Positions 1 through 6,431 of a stretch of DNA of 10,388 nt are shown one piece after another. The stretch spans positions 1 to 10,388 of the forward strand of contig URUW01000051.1 of the NCBI GenBank assembly GCA_900551205.1. Direction: 5' to 3'. Numbering within the stretch: the stretch's first letter is position 1; each line of letters begins with the position of its first letter. The translations under genes were made by a program, and so were the position numbers. The stretch comes from an uncultured Collinsella sp. (GTDB lineage: Bacteria; Actinomycetota; Coriobacteriia; Coriobacteriales; Coriobacteriaceae). The notes beneath the pieces are model-generated. The model did no database searches. It saw nothing but the letters and a program-made list of their open reading frames with translations, and had not been told where the DNA came from.

Positions 1-2
1 TG

Positions 3-428
3 ACTGGTGCATATGAGCGCAATCTCGATGCAAAAGGTCGTCTGTCCCTGCCTGCACCCCTTCGCGAGGAGCTTGGAGAGCACGTTCGCGTGTTCAAAGC
101 CCTGGATGTCGATGCTCTGTACGTGTTCTCTGCCGAGGCCTTCGATAAGTGGGTCGAAGGACTCTTCGCGGGTCGTGAGGGCCACGAGGGTTTTAACCCG
201 CGCGACATCAACGACCAGAAGCTCATGAGGGCGATCAACAAGCGCACCACGTCGATGGACGTGGACAGCGCCGGTCGTATCGGTCTTTCTGAGTCTCTCC
301 GCAAGCAGGCGAACCTCGACCGCGAGGTCACGGTTGTGGGCAACTACGACCACCTTGAGGTTTGGGATCGCGCCGCGGCCGATGAGGACGATGACGATGA
401 GGCCCTGCTGGACCTCTTCTTCTCGTAA
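3..428 (+). CDS. mraZ: MraZ transcriptional regulator, 5' end truncated by window edge
   Basis: MraZ is a DNA-binding regulator that in other bacteria binds repeats upstream of its own gene and controls the dcw operon. The frame is open from base 3 to a TAA stop and gives 141 residues, close to the family's usual 140-150. It begins TGAYERNLDAKGRLSLP, the typical MraZ N-terminus, so only the start codon and perhaps a few residues are missing. Two DxxxR motifs mark the tandem AbrB-like (SpoVT/AbrB) half-domains: DAKGR at bases 27-41 and DSAGR at 264-278. The C-terminus is strongly acidic, with a run of Asp/Glu just before LLDLFFS. The gene is followed by rsmH after a gap of about 20 bp, the standard order. 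Its promoter and MraZ operator would lie outside the window. An ATG at 90 exists in frame but would remove most of the first domain, so it is not the real start. Confidence 0.95.
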   Translation, partial: TGAYERNLDAKGRLSLPAPLREELGEHVRVFKALDVDALYVFSAEAFDKWVEGLFAGREGHEGFNPRDINDQKLMRAINKRTTSMDVDSAGRIGLSESLRKQANLDREVTVVGNYDHLEVWDRAAADEDDDDEALLDLFFS

Positions 429-448
429 GGGCAAGGCACGGGTAACGG

Positions 449-1414
449 ATGGAGCGTGGGATCTTGACACAAGAATATCGGCATGAACCTGTCATGCTCG
501 GCGAAGTGCTTGAGTCGCTGCAGCTAAAGAGCGGCTCCGTCGTCTGCGACTGCACCCTTGGCGGTGCCGGCCATTCGGTAAAGATGGCCGCGCAGGTGGG
601 GGAGACCGGCCTTTTGCTCGGCGTCGATCAGGACGACATGGCCCTCGAGGCCGCTGGCGCCCGTCTGGACCGCGAGGTTCCCGGCGTACCGCACCAGCTG
701 CTGAAGGGCAACTTCGGCGACTTGGACGAGCTGCTTTGCTCGGCCGAGGTGCCCGGGGTCGATGGCTTCCTGTTCGATTTGGGCGTTTCGTCACCGCAAC
801 TCGATATCCCTGGCAGGGGCTTTTCGTATAACGAGGACGCCCCATTGGACATGCGGATGGATCCGGGCAATAACACCTTAAACGCAGCTGAGGTCATCAA
901 CACCTATAACGAACACGACCTCGCCCGGATTCTACGCGTCTACGGCGAAGAGAAGTTCGCCTCGCAGATCGCGCGCGAGATCGTGCGCCGCCGCGAGCAA
1001 GAACCGATCGAAACCACCGGCCAATTTGTCGAGATCATCAAGGCGGGTATCCCAGCTGCCGCTCGTCGGCATGGTGGACACCCGGCCAAGAAAAGTTTCC
1101 AGGCCATTCGCATCGAGGTCAATCACGAGCTCGATGTGCTCGAACGAGGGCTTGATGCCGCCACCAGGTGGCTCAACCCGGGCGGACGTATCTGCGTCAT
1201 TTCGTATCACTCGCTCGAGGACCGTATCGTAAAGAACCACTTTAAGGAGATGAGCCAGGGGTGCACGTGTCCGCCGGAGATTCCGGTGTGCGTGTGCGGC
1301 AACGTGCCGATACTCAAGGTCATCACCCGCAAACCCCTGGTTGCCCAGCCTGATGAGGTTGAGCGCAACCCTCGGGCGAGATCAGCCAAAATCCGCGTGG
1401 CGCAGCGTCTGTAG
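449..1414 (+). CDS. rsmH: 16S rRNA (cytosine(1402)-N4)-methyltransferase RsmH (MraW)
   Basis: RsmH uses S-adenosylmethionine to methylate N4 of C1402 in the ribosomal P site of 16S rRNA. The 321 residues match the family length of about 310. Visible signatures are YRHEPVMLGEVL at 10-21, the SAM-binding loop DCTLGGAGHS at 34-43, GVDQD at 58-62, FDLGVSSPQLD at 109-119 followed by RGFSYNEDAPLDMRMD, HPAKKSFQAIRIEVN at 211-225, and ISYHSLEDRIVK at 251-262. A CxC-x6-CxC cluster (Cys272, 274, 281, 283) sits before the conserved C-terminal segment KPLVAQPDEVERNPRARSAK. The start is uncertain. The ATG at 449 gives the longest frame, but a TTG at 464 has GGAG nine bases upstream and would remove only five residues. 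The gene is probably co-transcribed with mraZ. Confidence 0.96.
   Translation: MERGILTQEYRHEPVMLGEVLESLQLKSGSVVCDCTLGGAGHSVKMAAQVGETGLLLGVDQDDMALEAAGARLDREVPGVPHQLLKGNFGDLDELLCSAEVPGVDGFLFDLGVSSPQLDIPGRGFSYNEDAPLDMRMDPGNNTLNAAEVINTYNEHDLARILRVYGEEKFASQIAREIVRRREQEPIETTGQFVEIIKAGIPAAARRHGGHPAKKSFQAIRIEVNHELDVLERGLDAATRWLNPGGRICVISYHSLEDRIVKNHFKEMSQGCTCPPEIPVCVCGNVPILKVITRKPLVAQPDEVERNPRARSAKIRVAQRL
451..454 (+). promoter_or_regulatory. Candidate ribosome binding site for an alternative rsmH start
   Basis: GGAG lies nine bases before an in-frame TTG at 464-466. The ATG at 449 has only a weak AAGG at 433-436, twelve bases upstream. The TTG start is therefore plausible. Both choices keep the conserved YRHEPVML block, so homology alone does not decide. 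Confidence 0.35.
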
Positions 1415-1504
1415 GCGCGACCGCGCGATATTGGACCTCCCGCTCGCACCATAAACGAAGCTTAAACACACTACCAACGTACTCGGGATGGGAGGCGGCA
1501 TATC

Positions 1505-1975
1505 ATGGGCTACAACACTTCAAACGCAGCACTCGCCTATGATATGAACGCCATGCCCGCCTATCGTGAGACGCCGCAGGCCCCCGTTGCTCCCCGTGAG
1601 CAGCGCACGCCGCGCTTTGATGTCTACACGGGCGCGGGCCGTCAGGCAAACCAGGCGGTAAGCCCGGTTTTCATGAGCGTTCTTAAAACGTTTTGCATCA
1701 TTGCGGCTATCTTCATGACGATCGGCGTCGCCCGCGTGGCGCTCGCCGGCGTTACGGCCCAGGTGCTCAACAGCAACGCCGAGCTTACCAACACGCTCGA
1801 AAAGGCGACCGATGAGAGCTCCGACCTGGAGGTCATGCATTCGGTCTATGGCGCCGACACGCGCATTCGCGACCTTGCGGGCGCTTATGGCATGGTGGAG
1901 CCCAGCGAGAGCGTTACACTTGACTTTTCGCAGGATGCAGCCGCGGGCGCCAACGCGACCGCGACCGCTCAGTAG
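1505..1975 (+). CDS. ftsL: FtsL-like septum protein (single-pass membrane, divisome)
   Basis: This is a 156-residue protein between rsmH and ftsI, exactly where ftsL lies in most dcw clusters. FtsL is a bitopic protein that, with FtsB/DivIC and FtsQ/DivIB, recruits and activates FtsW-FtsI at the septum. The sequence shows a cytoplasmic tail of about 55 residues rich in Pro, Ala and Gln, one hydrophobic segment at about 62-84, and then a predicted helix (about 86-115) that could form the FtsL coiled coil. The segment IRDLAGAYGMVEPSESVTLDF at 121-141 resembles the FtsL/DivIC motif in which a conserved Gly-Met is followed by Pro and a beta strand. A low-complexity Ala/Thr tail closes the protein. 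GGAGG at 1491-1495, nine bases upstream, supports the ATG at 1505. The 90-bp gap before it holds no gene and no clear promoter or terminator. FtsL proteins diverge strongly, so the name rests on position and architecture more than on sequence. Confidence 0.75.
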   Translation: MGYNTSNAALAYDMNAMPAYRETPQAPVAPREQRTPRFDVYTGAGRQANQAVSPVFMSVLKTFCIIAAIFMTIGVARVALAGVTAQVLNSNAELTNTLEKATDESSDLEVMHSVYGADTRIRDLAGAYGMVEPSESVTLDFSQDAAAGANATATAQ

Positions 1976-1992
1976 CAAGACGGTAGCTGAGT

Positions 1993-3846
1993 ATGACAAA
2001 TGACTATCGCCGCGGTTCCGATGGGGGCCGCGGTTCTGGACGTCCCTCGTCGCGGGGACGTTCTGGTTATCAAGGAACGGGTCGGCAATCTTACAACGCC
2101 GGGCAGTCCCGTGGCAACGACCCGGCGTCGCGACTTCGCGGCTCGGGCGGCCCTCAAGTGCATAACACTAGGTCGCGCAAGAGTTCGTCGACCGAATGGC
2201 TCACAGGCACGCCGCTGCCTCGCCGCAAAGCCGTCATGGGATTCATTGGGCTTGGCTTGGGCTTGGGCGTCTTTCGCCTTGCCGACTATCAAATTGTCGA
2301 AGCCGATAAACTGCGCGAGCGTGCCGATGCGCGTCGCCTGCTTGCGCAGACCCTCTATGCCAAACGTGGCACCATCTACGACCGCAACGGTAACGTGCTG
2401 GCGTCGTCGGTCGAATGTCGCAACATCGCTGTGAACCCGCAGCTTGTCGAGGATGTTGACAAGACGGTGTCGGCGCTGGTCAAGGCAACTGGAATCGATA
2501 AAAAGACCTGCCGCAAGCTCGTTGAGTCCGATGGAACCTGGGTGTATATCAAGCGCCAGGTGGACGAAGACGATGCTGTGGCGCTGGAGAAGAAGAACCT
2601 GCCCGGCGTGCTTTTTGAGCAGGCCATGAAGCGCGTATATCCATACGGCAATCTGGCATCGCAGGTGCTGGGTGTAGTGAATGTAGACAACGACGGCTTG
2701 ACTGGTCTCGAAAAGCAATACAACAAGCTTCTAACCGGCACGAACGGTTCTCTCGTACGCGAGCGCGCGAGGGACGGCAGCTATATCGCGGGCGGTGCCT
2801 ATAAAAAGGTGGCTGCGGTCGACGGCGTTGATCTCGTGACGACGCTCGACGTCAATATCCAGCGTGCGGCCGAGGATGCCCTGGCAGAGGCTGTCGAGAA
2901 GACAAAGGCCAAGAACGGCTCGGCGCTGGTCACCGATCCTACGACAGGCGAGATCTTGGCAGCCTGCTCGTATCCGACCTACGACCAGACCAATTTGGAA
3001 AACGCCAAGACCGAGGATATGAACCTGCGCCTGGTCACCGACGCCTACGAGCCCGGCTCGGTCTTTAAGACGCTCGTGGCGGGCGCCGGCTTCGACTTGG
3101 GTGTCGTGCGGTCGAGTACGTCGTTTGAGGTGCCGGCGAGCATCAAGGTGGGCGACGATACCGTCACCGATGCCGACAAGCGCGACTACGCCATGACCAT
3201 GGATGTGCGCGAGATGATGCGCCGTTCGTCCAACGTGGGATTTGTCCTGGTGGGGCGCAAGATCGGTGCCGACGACTTTGCCGCCTATGTGGACAAGTGG
3301 GGCATCGGTCACAGCTCTGGTGTCGATTTTCCGGGCGAGAGCCTGGGCATCGTCAAGGAGCGTGACCAGTATGACGGCGCCACGCTGGGCTCGATGAGCT
3401 TTGGACAGGCGCTGTCTGTCTCACCGATTGAGATCGCACGTGCCGTGGGCGGCATCGCCAACGGCGGCGTGATGATGACCCCGCACTTCTATAAGTCCAG
3501 CAAAGGCGACGAGAAGGACTGGGGCGAAGGCGAGCGCGCGATTTCGGAGGACGCCGCATCCCAGGTGACATCGTGCATGCAGACGGTCGTGTCGGAGGGA
3601 ACGGGCGTTGGCGGCGCGGTTGACGGCTATGACGTGGCGGGTAAGACCGGTACGGCCGAACGTGCCGACGAGAACGGCGGCTACCTCAAGGAGAACTTTA
3701 TGGGCTTTGCACCGGCACAATCGCCCAAGGTGCTGTGCTATATCACGCTCGACGGAACGCCGAGCGGCTCAGATGCCGCTGCGGTGCCGTTCCAGTCCAT
3801 TATGGCCAACGCGCTCGACGTGCTGGGTATCCCACACACGAAGTAG
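1993..3846 (+). CDS. ftsI: FtsI / class B penicillin-binding protein (septal D,D-transpeptidase)
   Basis: This membrane-anchored transpeptidase crosslinks septal peptidoglycan together with the glycosyltransferase FtsW. It has 617 residues. Residues 1-79 form a cytoplasmic tail rich in Gly, Arg and Ser. A short Gly-rich transmembrane segment follows at about 80-98, and then the PBP dimerisation domain starting with KRGTIYDRNGNVLASS at 124-139. The transpeptidase domain carries all three active-site motifs: SVFK at 356-359 (nucleophile Ser356), SSN at 412-414, and KTG at 551-553. About 64 residues follow the KTG motif, so there is no PASTA domain. The ATG at 1993 is 17 bases after the ftsL stop, and its ribosome binding site is weak (only CTGAG just upstream). 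The next in-frame ATG lies inside the membrane segment, which supports the longer start. Probably in the same transcript as ftsL. Confidence 0.96.
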   Translation: MTNDYRRGSDGGRGSGRPSSRGRSGYQGTGRQSYNAGQSRGNDPASRLRGSGGPQVHNTRSRKSSSTEWLTGTPLPRRKAVMGFIGLGLGLGVFRLADYQIVEADKLRERADARRLLAQTLYAKRGTIYDRNGNVLASSVECRNIAVNPQLVEDVDKTVSALVKATGIDKKTCRKLVESDGTWVYIKRQVDEDDAVALEKKNLPGVLFEQAMKRVYPYGNLASQVLGVVNVDNDGLTGLEKQYNKLLTGTNGSLVRERARDGSYIAGGAYKKVAAVDGVDLVTTLDVNIQRAAEDALAEAVEKTKAKNGSALVTDPTTGEILAACSYPTYDQTNLENAKTEDMNLRLVTDAYEPGSVFKTLVAGAGFDLGVVRSSTSFEVPASIKVGDDTVTDADKRDYAMTMDVREMMRRSSNVGFVLVGRKIGADDFAAYVDKWGIGHSSGVDFPGESLGIVKERDQYDGATLGSMSFGQALSVSPIEIARAVGGIANGGVMMTPHFYKSSKGDEKDWGEGERAISEDAASQVTSCMQTVVSEGTGVGGAVDGYDVAGKTGTAERADENGGYLKENFMGFAPAQSPKVLCYITLDGTPSGSDAAAVPFQSIMANALDVLGIPHTK

Positions 3847-3864
3847 GGGGTTACAATCTTTGGG

Positions 3865-3914
3865 GCGTGGTTTGTTGTCCCATATGAGGGGTGTTCACAT
3901 GCCCTGCACCACGC
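3865..3914. repeat. Inverted repeat in the ftsI-murF intergenic gap
   Basis: GCGTGGT at 3865-3871 is the exact reverse complement of ACCACGC at 3908-3914, with 36 bases between the arms. Smaller pairings (CCC at 3879-3881 with GGG at 3888-3890) could fold inside. No T-run follows the right arm, so it does not look like a standard intrinsic terminator. It could be an operator, an RNA leader structure or chance; a 7-base pair over this distance is weak evidence by itself. Confidence 0.3.
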
Positions 3915-3930
3915 ATGCGCGGCGCTGGGA

Positions 3931-3936
3931 TACAAT
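3931..3936 (+). promoter_or_regulatory. Possible -10 element upstream of murF
   Basis: TACAAT matches five of six bases of the sigma70-type -10 consensus and lies 38 bases before the murF ATG, so a transcript would have a leader of about 30 bases. No convincing -35 hexamer is seen at 16-18 bases upstream. A second TACAAT occurs at 3852-3857, also without a -35. The gap is the only one in the window long enough to house a separate promoter for murF and the genes after it. Confidence 0.3.
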
Positions 3937-3974
3937 ACGCCGATAGCATTATTTAGGTTTACAGGGGAGCTGCA

Positions 3975-5399
3975 ATGATAGAGATCGCCGTCAACAACCT
4001 CGCGGCCGCAACAGGGGCCCGAACCGTGACGGGAGAAGTCGATCGGGTATGCCGCGGGTGCGTTATCGACTCGCGCCAGGTCGAGGAAGGGACGATTTTC
4101 GTCGCCTTTCCCGGTGAAAACGTCGACGGCAATGATTTTGCTTCCCGTGCCGTCCAGTCGGGTGCCGGCGCCGTCGTGATGACGCGTGAGCCCGAGGCCG
4201 AGCTGGTCTCGCTGGCGCAGGACAAGGGCTGTGCCATCTTGCTGACCGATGATCCCGAGGAGTTTCTGCTGCGTTTGGCGCACGCGTATCGCCTGGAGCT
4301 TGGCTGCCTGGTCGTTGGCATTACCGGTTCCATCGGCAAGACGACGACCAAGGACGTTCTCGCCGCTGTGCTCGCCAAGCGCTATCGTGTCTGGGCCACC
4401 AAGGGCAATTTCAATAACCTGATCGGCATGCCGCTCACGGTGCTTTCCGCTCCGGCCGATACCGAGGTCCTGGTGCTCGAGATGGGCATGAATCATTTCC
4501 ACGAGATCGAGCGCCTGTCCCAGTCCGCCAATCCCAACCTTGCCATCGTGAGCAAGATCGGCACCTCTCATATCGGCATTTTGGGCAGCCGCGAGAACAT
4601 CGCCCGCGCTAAGGCCGAGATTGTCCAGGGCATGTGCGCCGCCGGCGACTATTTGCCGCTGCTGGTTTTGGGCGGCGAGGACGATTTTACGCCGTTCATT
4701 CGCGATACGTTCGCCCAGCCTGCTGGTATCGACGTGATGCTGGCCGGTGTCTCTGACGATGATGAGGTCCGCGCCCGCGACGTTCGCGTTGATGACGAGG
4801 GCCGTCCGGTCTTTACGCTCGATTTTGGTCAGGGCGAGACAATCGATACCATGCTTGCCATCCCCGGCGTGCAGTCCGTTCCTAATGCCGTTAAGGCCGC
4901 CGCGGTTGCCTATCGCCTGGGCGTGACGCCCGAGCAGATCGATGCTGCCTTTAGGGGTCTTACGATCACCGGGCGCCGCCAGGAGATCAAGCGCGCCAAG
5001 AGCGGTGCACGCATCATCGACGATTCCTATAACGCCAGCGCCGAATCGATGGCAGCCGGCCTCGATCTGCTGTGCTCGCTTTCATGCACGGGGTCTCGCA
5101 TGGCGATCCTGGGCGAGATGGGCGAGATGGGCGATGAGGCTCCTCGCATGCATGAGCTCGTGGGCGCCTATGCCGCCGCCAAGAAGCTCGACATGCTGGC
5201 GTGCGTGGGTGGTGAGCTGGCCCAGCTTATGGCCGATGCCGCGCGCATGATGGGCATGGACGAGGACCGCATCCAGGTGTTCTCCGATTATCAGCAGGTG
5301 CTCGACCGCATGGGCGGCGCGCTTGAAAAACATGATGTTGTACTGGTCAAGGGTTCCCGCTTTGTTGAGCTCGACCGCTTTGTGGAAGGTGTGTGCTAG
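3975..5399 (+). CDS. murF: UDP-N-acetylmuramoyl-tripeptide--D-alanyl-D-alanine ligase MurF
   Basis: MurF is the cytoplasmic ATP-dependent ligase that adds D-Ala-D-Ala to the UDP-MurNAc-tripeptide, the last soluble step of precursor synthesis. It has 474 residues, about the family norm. The N-terminal UDP-binding domain includes VIDSRQVEEGTIFVAFPG at about 30-47. The ATP P-loop GITGSIGKTTTKD is at 115-127 with Lys122. Features that separate MurF from MurE or MurC are NFNNLIGMPLTVL at 145-157, EMGMNHFHEI at 169-178, and DDSYNASAESM at 349-359, followed by LGEMGEMGD at 379-387. The ATG at 3975 has a good ribosome binding site (GGGGAG ending at 3969). It follows the only sizeable gap in the window, and the mraY ATG comes three bases after its TAG stop. 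Confidence 0.97.
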   Translation: MIEIAVNNLAAATGARTVTGEVDRVCRGCVIDSRQVEEGTIFVAFPGENVDGNDFASRAVQSGAGAVVMTREPEAELVSLAQDKGCAILLTDDPEEFLLRLAHAYRLELGCLVVGITGSIGKTTTKDVLAAVLAKRYRVWATKGNFNNLIGMPLTVLSAPADTEVLVLEMGMNHFHEIERLSQSANPNLAIVSKIGTSHIGILGSRENIARAKAEIVQGMCAAGDYLPLLVLGGEDDFTPFIRDTFAQPAGIDVMLAGVSDDDEVRARDVRVDDEGRPVFTLDFGQGETIDTMLAIPGVQSVPNAVKAAAVAYRLGVTPEQIDAAFRGLTITGRRQEIKRAKSGARIIDDSYNASAESMAAGLDLLCSLSCTGSRMAILGEMGEMGDEAPRMHELVGAYAAAKKLDMLACVGGELAQLMADAARMMGMDEDRIQVFSDYQQVLDRMGGALEKHDVVLVKGSRFVELDRFVEGVC

Positions 5400-5402
5400 C
5401 CC

Positions 5403-6422
5403 ATGTTCGGCAATCCCTCGTATCCAACGTATCAGGCTTTTTTGGGGCTTGGCATCGCCGCAGCCATTGCGCTGCTGCTCATGCCGTGGTGGATTAAGCT
5501 GCTCAAGGTCGAGGGTATCGGCCAGCAGGTTCGTGCCGACGGCCCCAAGCGTCATTTGGTTAAGCAGGGAACGCCCACCATGGGTGGCGTTGTCATCCTC
5601 GTCGCGATCTCGCTGACCTGCCTGCTGATGGGCAAGCTCACCACCGAGCTCGTGCTCGTGCTGCTCGCCACGCTGGCGACCGGCGTGCTGGGCCTGATCG
5701 ACGATCTGACCTCCGTTACGCATGGGCGCTCGCTCGGTCTGACGCCGCATGCCAAGATGATCGGCCTAACCATTATCTGTGTCACCTTTACGGTGCTTGC
5801 CGTCAACTGGTGCGGCGTCGCCCCCGAGATTCGTTTTCCCGGCGGCCTGACGATCGACCTTGGCGTGCTTTCGACCACCATCTGCGGCCTTTCGTTCCCG
5901 TGGCTCTATATTGTCTTTTGCTGGCTGATGATCGCTGGTCTTTCCAATGCCGTGAACCTGACCGATGGCCTTGACGGTCTTGCTGGCGGCACCTCCATGA
6001 TTGCCATGCTCGCCATGGCTGCCATGGCGTTTTTGCACGGAGACGTGAACCTGTCCATCTTCTGCACCGCGTGTGCCGGTGCCTGCTTGGGCTTTCTGTG
6101 GTTCAACTGCTATCCGGCGAGCATCTTTATGGGCGATACCGGCTCGCTTGCTCTGGGCGCCGCGTTTGCCTGTACGTCCATCATGACTAACACCGAGGTC
6201 GTCTCCCTCATCATCGGCGGCCTGTTTATCGTTGAGACTCTGTCGGTCATGATTCAGGTTGTCTACTTCCACTTTACGCACAAGCGCGTCTTCCTTATGG
6301 CGCCCATCCATCATCATTTCGAAAAGAAGGGCTGGGCCGAGACCAAGGTCGTCATCCGTTTTTGGATTATCGCTGCGGCCTTTGGTGCCGTTGGCCTTGC
6401 TCTGTTCTTCCAGTTGGGATAG
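5403..6422 (+). CDS. mraY: Phospho-N-acetylmuramoyl-pentapeptide-transferase MraY
   Basis: MraY is an integral membrane enzyme that transfers phospho-MurNAc-pentapeptide from UDP to undecaprenyl phosphate, making lipid I. It has 339 residues with about ten hydrophobic segments, a usual size. Signatures are RADGPKRHLVKQGTPTMGG at 44-62, the Asp dyad in GLIDDLTS (Asp100, Asp101), NAVNLTDGLDGLAGG at 182-196, the Mg-binding MGDTGS loop with Asp245, and the histidine motif PIHHHFEKKGW at 301-311. All expected catalytic residues are present. The ATG is separated from the murF TAG by a single codon (CCC) in the same frame. The nearest Shine-Dalgarno-like sequence, GGAAGG at 5384-5389, sits 13 bases upstream inside murF, longer than ideal, so translation may be coupled to murF. 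Confidence 0.97.
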   Translation: MFGNPSYPTYQAFLGLGIAAAIALLLMPWWIKLLKVEGIGQQVRADGPKRHLVKQGTPTMGGVVILVAISLTCLLMGKLTTELVLVLLATLATGVLGLIDDLTSVTHGRSLGLTPHAKMIGLTIICVTFTVLAVNWCGVAPEIRFPGGLTIDLGVLSTTICGLSFPWLYIVFCWLMIAGLSNAVNLTDGLDGLAGGTSMIAMLAMAAMAFLHGDVNLSIFCTACAGACLGFLWFNCYPASIFMGDTGSLALGAAFACTSIMTNTEVVSLIIGGLFIVETLSVMIQVVYFHFTHKRVFLMAPIHHHFEKKGWAETKVVIRFWIIAAAFGAVGLALFFQLG

Positions 6423-6431
6423 TGGTCTTTC

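Noticed and set aside
1415..1426. GCGC-GACC-GCGC mini-hairpin just after the rsmH stop, considered as a terminator
   Set aside because: The stem is only four base pairs and no T-run follows it.
1431..1436. TTGGAC as a -35 element for an ftsL promoter
   Set aside because: No acceptable -10 hexamer lies 16-18 bases downstream.
1969..2718. 249-codon - strand open frame opposite ftsI
   Set aside because: It is antisense to well-supported FtsI coding sequence, shows no recognisable domain, and is explained by codon bias.
3884..3946. 20-codon + strand open frame in the ftsI-murF gap, considered as a leader peptide
   Set aside because: There is no Shine-Dalgarno sequence before its ATG and no attenuator-like structure after it.
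3738..4571. 277-codon - strand open frame spanning the ftsI-murF gap
   Set aside because: Most of it mirrors ftsI and murF codons. The part in the gap shows no motif and there is no good ribosome binding site.
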